From Closterium sp. NIES-65 (taxonomy: Eukaryota > Streptophyta > Zygnematophyceae > Desmidiales > Closteriaceae), in assembly GCA_948144175.1 (NCBI GenBank), contig CANXME010001298.1:519614-583613 (forward strand): DNA of 64,000 nt. Direction: 5' to 3'. Positions 50,657 through 59,357 of the stretch are shown piece by piece. A model generated the notes under the pieces. It was given only the letters and a program-made list of their open reading frames with translations. It made no database searches and was not told where the DNA came from. The position numbers and the translations under genes are program-made. The first letter of the stretch is position 1; each line of letters starts with the position of its first letter.

Positions 50657-52851
50657 CTCCTCCTCCTCCTCCGCCTCCTCGAGAGTGATCGGGAAGAGTG
50701 AGGGAAGGGCTCATAGGGCATCGAACGCCCCCCATGCTCCTGCTGATGCCAAGCCTTCCATCCTGCTAGGGACATGGTCTCATAGAACACAGCTTCCACA
50801 GTGGTGATGAGGCGGTTGGACTCCAAGTCCAGCACGGTCCAGCCTTTGCTCGCAGCTGACACACCCAAGTGCAACCCCCAGCGAGCCTTAGGCGCCAGCT
50901 TCCCCCCACGCTGCGACCGTGGTACCATGTACTGCAGCATGCAGCCCCAAACACGCACCATACTGACATCAGGTTTGCGTCGAAAGGCGAGCTCGTACGG
51001 CATCACACCAGAGGGTAGTGAGGCGTGCTCCACGCGGTTGCGCACCCAGACGGCCTGAGCCAACGCCAGGTGCCACCAGTGATGCTGCACACCCATGTGC
51101 AGCAACATCGTCCGCACCGCCTCCACAATGCTGCGCATCTCCCTCTCGGCCATCCCGTTCTGCTCCGGCGTGTACGGGCATGTGAGGTCATGGATGATGC
51201 CTTTACCGTCGAGGAAGAGCGTGAAGTCGTGCCCCAGGAACTCGCCACCCCGATCAGTGCGCAGCGCCTGCACCGTGGTCTTGCACTGTCGCTCTGCCAT
51301 CGGGAGCCACTTCTGGAACGCCGCCAGCGCATCACTCTTCCGGGCCAAAGGGTAGGCCCAGACATATCGCGTCTTTCGATCCTTCAGCACCAAGAAGTAG
51401 CGGCTGCCGTCCTTAGCTGCTTCACGGAAAGGGCCACACAGGTCAGCATGCACCACCCCGAGCAACTCATCCTCCTCCTCTCCCACAGAAGGAAAGGTAT
51501 GACGAGTGATCTTTCCCCCAACACAGGAAACACAAGGTATGCCTGACTTGCCCCCCTTCTCCAAATCCAAGCCCTTCACTGACCCGTGAGCCGCTGTGCG
51601 CTCGATGGCATCAATACCAACGTGTGCCATACGCGCATGCCACAGGTCCCCCTTAGACCGCACGCCCGTCGCCAAGGTACGAAGTGCCACCGTTTCGCCT
51701 TCCTGCTGCTGCGTCGAACACGGCTGGAAGTTCGTGCAGAGAACACGCCCCTTGAACTCCGCACGACCAAGGAGCGATCCATCTGGTGCCCGCAGCAAAG
51801 TTACATCCCCGGCATCCAGCAACTGCACACCACATTCACGCAGCTGCCCAGCAGAGAGAAGACTCGCCTGCACTCCTGGTACGTACAGCACGTCCGGCAC
51901 CAAGACACGCCTGCCCCCCTCTCCAAGAAGAGCGATTGTGCCCCGCCCCTGCACCTCCTGAAGCGCGCCGCTGAAGCCAGTAACCTGTTTAATACTGCCG
52001 CCGCTGCTCATCTCCACAAAGGCAGAACGATCTCCCATGAGATGGTGGGAGCATCCGCTATCAAGCAGCACGACGCTCGGGTTCGCCTTTACAGCAGCTG
52101 CAACAGCCTGTAAGGCCTCCCCGCCCTCAGGCTCTAGCACAACGAGAGGAGTCTGCTCCACAACGGGCTTCACCATCGCACATGATGATTGCCCGCTCCC
52201 CTTAGAGCCATCACCCCCCTTTCCGCTGCTACCTCCAGAACCCTCTCCACCGGTGTCTGCCTCCTTATCCGCCCGCTGCTGACAGTACTTAGCAACATGC
52301 CCTATTTGTCCACACACATAGCACTTCCCTTTGAAACCCCCTTTCCCCCCCTTCGGCTGGCCATCCTTACCCCCTTTCCACTTCTCCCCTCCCCCACTAA
52401 GCCCACCCCCATTCTTAGGCTGCTGCTGCTGTGCCGTAGTGGGAGGGGAAGGGAACGAATTCTGCTGGAATTGGGGCTTACCCTTCTTGGTAAAGACCTG
52501 GTTAGCCTGGGGAAGGAATTGGTCCTTTCGTCCCTCTAACGCCAGCGTACATTCCTCCTCGATGATGTAGCTAGCGAGGGTGTTCTCGTCCAACTCCTTG
52601 CGCACCTGCGGCAACTTCAGCATCCTGCGTAAGAGGTTGTACTGCTGCGGCAACCCCTTCACCACGTGAGTGATGTACGACGCTTGTGAGTAATCTACGC
52701 CGGCCATCCTCAGGTTCACTAGGATCTGCTGCGCACGGTTGCAATAGGACGTAGCGGACTCGTGCTCTCCCATCTCGAGGTTAGTGAGCGCCTGCTCTAA
52801 CTGACCGATGTACAGATCGTCCTTCGCCATGTACGTGCGCATAACTGCCAT
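50578..52851 (-). CDS. A2 ORF2: gag C-terminus, protease, integrase
   Basis: 757 codons. The end of gag carries a zinc knuckle CYVCGQIGHVAKYC (near 52320-52280) and a Gly/Lys-rich tail. Protease LLDSGCSHHLMG, pre-integrase zinc motif (HARMAHVG, CVSCVGGK), and integrase with D-D-E (VHADLCGP, RTDRGGEF, QNGMAERE) follow. It ends 79 nt inside ORF3. Uninterrupted; mobility would depend on joining to ORF1 and ORF3. Confidence 0.92.
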   Translation of the reverse strand: MAVMRTYMAKDDLYIGQLEQALTNLEMGEHESATSYCNRAQQILVNLRMAGVDYSQASYITHVVKGLPQQYNLLRRMLKLPQVRKELDENTLASYIIEEECTLALEGRKDQFLPQANQVFTKKGKPQFQQNSFPSPPTTAQQQQPKNGGGLSGGGEKWKGGKDGQPKGGKGGFKGKCYVCGQIGHVAKYCQQRADKEADTGGEGSGGSSGKGGDGSKGSGQSSCAMVKPVVEQTPLVVLEPEGGEALQAVAAAVKANPSVVLLDSGCSHHLMGDRSAFVEMSSGGSIKQVTGFSGALQEVQGRGTIALLGEGGRRVLVPDVLYVPGVQASLLSAGQLRECGVQLLDAGDVTLLRAPDGSLLGRAEFKGRVLCTNFQPCSTQQQEGETVALRTLATGVRSKGDLWHARMAHVGIDAIERTAAHGSVKGLDLEKGGKSGIPCVSCVGGKITRHTFPSVGEEEDELLGVVHADLCGPFREAAKDGSRYFLVLKDRKTRYVWAYPLARKSDALAAFQKWLPMAERQCKTTVQALRTDRGGEFLGHDFTLFLDGKGIIHDLTCPYTPEQNGMAEREMRSIVEAVRTMLLHMGVQHHWWHLALAQAVWVRNRVEHASLPSGVMPYELAFRRKPDVSMVRVWGCMLQYMVPRSQRGGKLAPKARWGLHLGVSAASKGWTVLDLESNRLITTVEAVFYETMSLAGWKAWHQQEHGGRSMPYEPFPHSSRSLSRRRRRRRRWSHLLLCPMSLPRSPPHLRLPSTLV

Positions 52852-53612
52852 GCCTGATAGCCGGCATCAACCTTCATGCGACACGCCTTAAGGGCGATCT
52901 GTACGGTTGGGGAGCAGCATCGGGAAATGGTGGTGAATGTCAGCAACTGCATCGCGCGGAACTGAGAGAGATGCGCAAGCGCACGCGCTGGTGGAATAGG
53001 GGTGGTGCCATCTATGAATCGCTTTAGCTGAGCGATCTCAAGCTGCGGCTCGATTGATTCTGTCCACGTCGACAGGTCGTGACGTCCTTCTAACGGACTA
53101 GTGACAACGATCTTGTCTGGAGTGAATCTGAAGTAGCCATAGTTGGGGGCTATTCCCTCGTCCCTCGACATCGATCCAATCGGGGTAACGCCCGGCATAG
53201 TCTCACTATCGAACTCTTCCGCAATTCCTCCTCCAGCAACGCTTCGCCGTCCTACATTCGCATGCTCTCGTGACGCTGCTGCACGATGAACACGCTCCTG
53301 TACACCGCCGACGCTAGCCGTACTAAACCGAGTTGGTCTTCGCAGGACCCCACGCGACATCAACCCATCAAACTCCTCGTCATCGCTATTTCCGCCATCG
53401 ACAGCCATATCCCACGCACTAGTACCTCCCGCAACTTGCTCAACATTCTCTACACGTGGGGAAGGGTGCTCACGACGCCGACGCGAGCGCAATCCCTCCA
53501 ACATTAGCTCGTATTCAATATCACTAATCTCACCACGAGAATGACGAGCCACGAGATCCTCCTCTAGAGTGCGCAAATTACCGGCCTCCACGTTCGCCTC
53601 CTGAGTACTCAT
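52797..53612 (-). CDS. A2 ORF1: gag N-terminus
   Basis: 271 codons from ATG at 53612, 254 bp downstream of the primer site. Copia gag with NYGYFRFTPDKI and SIEPQLEI, matching A1 gag. It runs out of frame after AGYQAWQ and ends at 52797; the gag continues in ORF2 in the -1 frame (TYMAKDDLYIGQL). The overlap is 55 nt. Comparison with A1 suggests a net loss of one base (mod 3) near 52840. Confidence 0.9.
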   Translation of the reverse strand: MSTQEANVEAGNLRTLEEDLVARHSRGEISDIEYELMLEGLRSRRRREHPSPRVENVEQVAGGTSAWDMAVDGGNSDDEEFDGLMSRGVLRRPTRFSTASVGGVQERVHRAAASREHANVGRRSVAGGGIAEEFDSETMPGVTPIGSMSRDEGIAPNYGYFRFTPDKIVVTSPLEGRHDLSTWTESIEPQLEIAQLKRFIDGTTPIPPARALAHLSQFRAMQLLTFTTISRCCSPTVQIALKACRMKVDAGYQAWQLCARTWRRTICTSVS

Positions 53613-53865
53613 CCTCTATGACGTCTCTATAAGGTACCACAAATTAAAATAAAGTGCCCCTTCCTTAAATCCCTCGTCTCGGGGTCACCTCACAAGGGTC
53701 CTCAGACGAGTGGTAATAAATTACCAAACGCCCTATCCTTGGGTCCGAGAACGTAACTGGAGGGAAATCAAGAGAGGTTCAACTTAGATTAATAAGCGCC
53801 CTTCACTAACGCCGCACGCCAAGGCGAGTATACGAACGCGAATATCAACGACGACGTAAATCTAT

Positions 53866-53893
53866 GCGTGTTCGTTCCATGCTCACCGCACCA
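53866..53893 (-). promoter_or_regulatory. A2 primer-binding site, extended
   Basis: Plus strand reads GCGTG TTCGTTC CATGC TCACCGC ACCA, again a tRNA T arm plus acceptor 3' strand, 28 nt, with two differences from A1. It touches the 5' LTR at 53894. Confidence 0.78.
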
Positions 53894-54408
53894 TGAAGGA
53901 ATTAATTATAGAGCGTAGCAATAACGAGAGGGTTTCTGCTATGGGAATGATGTTGCGCCAGCAACTTGGTAGAGTTTCGGTAGCGTTTACCTCTAAGGAC
54001 TTGGTGAGAATTGAAGTAGCATTTGGACTTCACTAGGAAAATAGAAAATATATATCAAACACACAAGCAACACAAACATATATAGGCAGGCGAGGGTTTC
54101 ACAAGAGGTTGCGTGGGCGCTGCGAGTAACCCAACCCCACGAAAGTGGTGTGTGGGTGAGCGAACGCGCCTCGCCAATTTCTCAACCCAACTCAGCATCG
54201 ACTTCTCGCTTCCGTGCACACCACTCCACCAACCTAGCAAAGAGTGGTGCGACTCTCAAGGAAGCACCAACAACTCCCACGGACTCTCACTTCTTCATGC
54301 GACCTCCATCGAACTCATTCGTCGGTGCCGAGTAGACTCAGTCGCTAGGCGTCGACCTGCCAAGTCAAAGGTCATCGAGGGCCCTTGCTGTTGTAGGGCC
54401 CTCTAACA
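53894..54408 (-). repeat. A2 5' LTR (515 bp)
   Basis: Same ends and length as the left copy; one visible mismatch. Followed by AAAAC. Confidence 0.96.
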
Positions 54409-54413
54409 AAAAC

Positions 54414-54648
54414 CGCCATCATCTTTCGGCTAGACAGGTGTCGCGTCGATTGGGCACTGTGGGTGCTAACTTACCATGCAAGATCTCCTATAATGGCGTG
54501 CGTGTTCCACCAAATTAGTCTTAGGAGTTCGTAACATCAAGCTCTCGTGTCAACACGATTGACCATTGACTTTTTGAGTTAATCAAATGTCACGGCAGTC
54601 TGCAGCGTGCTCTCGTGTTTCTATTACGATGATCTTCAGAGTATGAGC
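54414..54648. other. Short intergenic stretch between A2 and the TRIM-like element
   Basis: About 235 bp; no gene or repeat recognised. It ends with TGAGC, the left target duplication of the next element. Confidence 0.5.
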
Positions 54649-54909
54649 TGTCAAGATAGTAGGTAATAGAGAGTAGAAACGTGGGGCCTAGGCTTAGTAG
54701 CCTAGGCCCTAACTTAGTATCGAGCGGGTTTTCCCCTAGGGTGAGAGTCGAGTGAGTTGAGAGGAAAATTGTGAAAAGGTGGGTTTCACTATAGGTTCAG
54801 GGGTACATATAGCATAGAAACACAATAAGGTGCACCACCAACAAAAGTTTACATAACTACACTAACTACAACTACAAGCAATTATAAAACATGACAAAAT
54901 ATTTCGACA
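54649..54909 (-). repeat. TRIM-like element 3' LTR (261 bp)
   Basis: Plus-strand TGTCAAGATAGTAGG to AATATTTCGACA. Confidence 0.95.
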
Positions 54910-55341
54910 CGCCCCCATAATGCTTGTAGGTAGGTGTGTAGTTACAGCAACAGCAGGTACCCCTACCATCTCCTCACCCTCCTCCTTCCCCTCCCCAACA
55001 CTGCTGCAGAAGCAGCAGAGAAAGGGGGGAAAGAGGAAAGGTGGAGGGACGGCTGCTTGTTGCCTCACCCCCGCCACCCCGGTACCACCCCCCCCCCTCA
55101 CCCACATCCTCACACCCTCCTCCCCCAGCGGCAGCTGCAGCGGTGGGACTGAAAGAAGGAGGAGGGAAAGGGAGAGAGTTGACCCCACGCTCCAACACCC
55201 TCCACCCCCATACCCTCCTCCCCACGGCTGCAGGGAGACAAGAGAAAGGGGGGGGTGGGAAGGAAGAAAGCCGCAGAGCGGCGAAGAGGCGTCGGTGCAG
55301 ATGGGTCAGGGACGGCAGCAGGGAGTGCAGGGGCGGAGAGG

Positions 55342-55571
55342 CCCGTCGCGGGCCAGTGCCACGGGGCGCACGACGGGTAGGATAAAAGGGCCCGATCGTG
55401 TGCCTCGGGGCGCACGACGAGCAGGGCACCATCGTGTGCCTCGGGGCGTACGATGGGCAGATAAAGGGCACCGTCGCGTGCCACGGGGCGCGCGACGGGC
55501 AGGATAGGAGTCACACGCCCGTGGGCGGGACAAGGTAAAACTAAAATCGTCACGCGCCCTAGGCGCGCGAC
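55342..55571 (-). other. Series of leader hairpins in the TRIM-like element
   Basis: Inverted repeats: 55342-55377 (outer stem CCCGTCG/CGACGGG), 55396-55417 (9 bp, loop TCGG), 55429-55456 (12 bp, loop TCGG), 55471-55498 (12 bp, loop ACGG), 55549-55571 (about 10 bp, centred on CCTAGG). Stems differ between units by paired changes, e.g. CCATCG/CGATGG versus CCGTCG/CGACGG. Confidence 0.82.
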
Positions 55572-55626
55572 CGGAAAATCTCAGCAGCGGAAGAGTAACG
55601 CGGGCCCACAGGCCAGGACGAAAACA

Positions 55627-55638
55627 GCTCTGATACCA
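55627..55638 (-). promoter_or_regulatory. TRIM-like element primer-binding site
   Basis: Sense strand TGGTATCAGAGC, exact initiator-Met consensus, adjacent to the 5' LTR. Confidence 0.92.
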
Positions 55639-55899
55639 TGTCAAGATAGTAGGTAATAGAGAGTAGAAACGTGGGGCCTAGGCTTAGTAGCCTAGGCCCT
55701 AACTTAGTATCGAGCGGGTTTTCCCCTAGGGTGAGAGTCGAGTGAGTTGAGAGGAAAATTGTGAAAAGGTGGGTTTCACTATAGGTTCAGGGGTACATAT
55801 AGCATAGAAACACAATAAGGTGCACCACCAACAAAAGTTTACATAACTACACTAACTACAACTACAAGCAATTATAAAACATGACAAAATATTTCGACA
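55639..55899 (-). repeat. TRIM-like element 5' LTR (261 bp)
   Basis: Matches the left LTR with no difference seen by eye; followed by TGAGC. Confidence 0.95.
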
Positions 55900-55904
55900 T
55901 GAGC

Positions 55905-56380
55905 TGCATCGCTGGAGAAAGCCGATGAGATACGCTCGTTAACTTCGACCTTCGAAACGTGTCGCAAGGTAACATTAGGCTCATGAAGTTTACTCTCGGT
56001 TTACTCTCGGCCCAGGACCATAGTAGTGACGCTTAGTAGGTACTTCGGAGTGACGTTGCGAACATAGTAGCTTGGGTTTTGCCTTTGCTCAGTACGTTGG
56101 ATTTCTGCGACGAATTACTGGCTTCGTAGAACTCGCCGCATTCACAGCCATCACAATTCGACACATCGACACCCCATTTTTGCCCAGTCGGCAGAAGCAA
56201 CCACAGACTCGTTTCGTTGCGCGCGTTCGCCCCAGCACCAAAGAACCGTCCGGAACCACGCGGCACCGCAGCCATCATGGGAGTCCACGAAAGCCCCGAG
56301 GAGCAGCTACTAACAGTGGTAAACCGGCTCCCTGCACACCCGAAATCCGTTCACAACAAATCCCAAGGAGTTCCGGGCCA
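55905..56380. other. Region upstream of MATE gene
   Basis: No separate gene. The frame of MATE exon 1 stays open upstream to about 56072 and encodes a Ser/Arg/Pro-rich stretch without an ATG, which would suit a plastid transit peptide if an upstream exon supplies the start. Confidence 0.45.
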
Positions 56381-59326
56381 ATGGAAAAGTGGCTCAGTCT
56401 CGAAGCAGACGTCGGGCTTGTGCTTCGGTTTGAGGGAGTGGAGAAACGCGGAGCGCGGGGGCGCGGGCGCGGCGGATCCGTCGACTGTTACTGGGCGCTG
56501 TTCCGCCTTGCGCTGCCGTCCATTCTGCTGCAGAGCGGCGCGCCCCTGGCGATCACGGTGCAGACGGCGCTGCTGGGCCGCAAGGACACGCAGCTCGTCG
56601 CCGCGTGGGCCGTCGTTGCGAGTGAGTTTGGGGAGAGGTGATGTGTGTGAATCAGATGCTGTGTGGGGGGCCGCATGGGGGTGCGTGTGGGGCATCGAGT
56701 TGCGCAAGGCGACGCTGGACCGCAAGGGCACGCAGCTAGTCGCTGCGTGGGCCGTCGTTGCGCGTGAGACTGACGCACAGGAGTGAGCGTGATGAGAGTT
56801 GACGTTTGACTCGGATGCTGTGTGCTGGGCATGGAGATGCGCGCGCGGGGCGTGGGGATGCACGCGGGGGCCACGGGGATGCCCGCGGGGGCACGGGGAT
56901 GCGCGGTGGGGCCATGGAGATGCGCGCGTGCGGTGGGGGATGCACGCGTGCGGTGGGGGATACGCGCGTACGGCATGGGGATGCGCGCTGAGACCATGGG
57001 GATGCGCGGGGGAGAGCATGGGGACGCGCGTGGGGCACGGGGGAGCGCGCACGAAGCATGGGGATGCGCGCGGACAGGACGGCACCAGCAGAGCGACGAG
57101 CTTGCAGGGGCAGAGCAGAGGCAGGCAGGGCCCTCTCGTCTGATTTTGAGGCGCCTCAAAATCGCCCACTGGCCGGCACGGCTCGCGCCTCGCCTGCTTT
57201 GCCGCTTGTACCTTTGTAGGCACCGAGCTGATGAGTTGATTGTGGTGGCAAGAGCCGGTTGGGTTGGCTTCCTCTCCCTCCCACCTTTCTCATCCTCGTT
57301 CCTCATCACCCTTTCTCATCCTCGTTCCTCATCACCCTTTCTCATCCTCGTTCCTCATCACCATTTCTCATCCTCGTTCCTCATCCTTCTCATTTCACCG
57401 ACCCTCCCCCTTCCCTTGTCCTCACTCTCCCACTCTCCCTCCCCCATCCCCTTTCTCTCTCCGCATCTGCTCCTCCTCGCAGCGGCCACGAATGCAGCGA
57501 CAGTCATTTTCAACTTCCTTGTTGTCGGCGTCACAGCTAAGGTGAGGTGGCAGCTAAGGTGGGCGGCAGGTACGGACGGATAGCTGCCCTCGGATGAAGT
57601 TGCCAACCTCGGATTTGCACGGCGCTTTGAGCATTCTATAAAAATCTACCAAAGGTTGCTGTGGGCACTGCTGTCCAATAGCTTGTTACCACCCCCAACT
57701 CTGCTTCCCTCTGCTGTGCAACTCTCTGCGCTGCTCGTCTATGCAGGTCACCAAGGTGGTAGCAGTGGGCGCGTGGGCGCAAGTGGGGGTGCGAATCCGC
57801 CTCGCACTCGCCATGGCTCTAGCCACCAGTGCACTGGCCGTGGCGCTGCTGCTGTCCTCTCAGGGGCTGCTGTGGGCGCTGCTAAGTGACTCGCCCTCCG
57901 TGCTGCAGTACGCTAAGAGTTACTTTTACTTGAGAGTCATGGGCGTGCCGCCGCAGCTGCTGGTCATGTGCACTTCCGGCGTGCTGCAGGGATACAAGGT
58001 ACAAAACACTTCAAGCTATGGGTATGTGTTACACGGTAGTAGTATGGTAGTTCATTTCAGACTGGAGAGTCAAGGGAGTTAAGGGCACAAGGATTGACAT
58101 GAAGTGCTCTTATGAAGCGACCCCATCTTGACTTTTTTTTTTTTTTTTTTTTTTTTTTTGTTCGTTTTCAAAAGCTCGGTATCTGCCCTTCGCTTCCCGT
58201 TTCTCCCCGTTCTCCTCCATTCCACCCTCTCAGCACGTGGCGCTGGTGGCATGGCTGCAGGCAGCACGAGCGCTGCTGGACGTTGCCGCATCCTACCTCT
58301 CCCTCTACGTCCTTGACTGGGGCATTGTGGGTGTTGGCATCGGCACCTTCCTCGCATCCTGCACCGTCGCAGCTGTTTCCTTAGCCTGTATCCTCCTCCT
58401 GCCGCCTCCCCAGGGCAAAGGGAAGATTGTTGTTTTCCCACCCATCCTGTCGTTTCTGGCTCGGAAGGTCGCCGTACCGCAGGTTCTGCTCTGCCGAGCC
58501 TTGAGCCAGCGGGTTTCCCGGACCTGCTCAAAGGTCCGGGTGGGTGGTGCAGCGGCGTTGGCGGACGCTCAGGTGCTGCTGCTGGATGGGAGGGAGAGGG
58601 AGGGGACTGGGAAGGAGGTGGGCGGGATAGAGGAGACAGTACTGGCGGTTCTTGAAGGGAGAATGTTGAAGGCGGGTAGAGATGTTGCTTCAGTGCATGT
58701 GAATGATCAACGGGCACATGGGTGTGCGCGTGAAGATGAGGCGCGATCGAGGGACGAGCAGGCAACCAGAGTGGGAGGTCGGGAGGAGGAGGGAAGGGCT
58801 GTAGAGGGAGGGGATGAGGAGGGAAGGGAGGAGGATAGGGTGGGGAGGGAAGGTGAAGCAGAGGGGGGAAGGAGGAGTCGAGCGGATGATGCAACGCATA
58901 GCCGGATGGTCGCAGAGGAGCCTGAAAACGAGGGTGATGGAATTGCTTATAACGAGGACATGGTTATGGGTGGGGATGGAAGGGGCATGCGGGAAGGGGG
59001 TTGTGCGGAGAGTGTGGAGGTCAGAGTGGTGGTGGGGAGGGAGGAAACTTCCACGGTGCTGCTTTTGAAGACTGGGGAGGAGGAGAGAGTGGAGAAGGGG
59101 GGGAGTGTGAGGAGTGATAAGGGAGGGAGTGGGGGCAGTAACATTGGAGAAAGGAGGGTCGGAGAGAAGGGAGAGGGCGCGGAGGGGAAGTGCAAGGCGG
59201 AGGAGATGGAGGAGGCGAGGATAAACGAGGTGCTGAATGAAAGCCCATGGACGTTTCTGAGGGACGGATTGAGCACCATCCTCAGAAGCACTCTTGTACA
59301 GGTGTGCGTGTGCATGTGTGTGTGCA

Positions 59327-59357
<31 letters not shown>

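Larger units (their letters stand above)
47707..54408 (-). mobile_element. Ty1/copia element A2, complete (6,702 bp)
   Basis: LTRs of 515 bp each with one visible mismatch (TTTGGAATTC versus TTTGGACTTC), perfect 5-bp duplications AAAAC at 47702-47706 and 54409-54413, extended primer site, polypurine tract, and three overlapping open frames covering all copia domains. Young insertion in the GLG1-MATE intergenic space. Confidence 0.97.
54649..55899 (-). mobile_element. TRIM-like non-autonomous family C element (1,251 bp)
   Basis: Two 261-bp LTRs that look identical (54649-54909, 55639-55899), perfect duplications TGAGC at 54644-54648 and 55900-55904, a primer site TGGTATCAGAGC on the minus strand (55627-55638), and a polypurine tract TATGGGGGCG at the other end. 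The 729-bp interior has no gag or pol; it holds a hairpin series near the primer site and purine/pyrimidine-rich DNA. It must be moved by an autonomous relative. C2 at 18165 shares LTR ends and leader hairpins. Confidence 0.93.
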
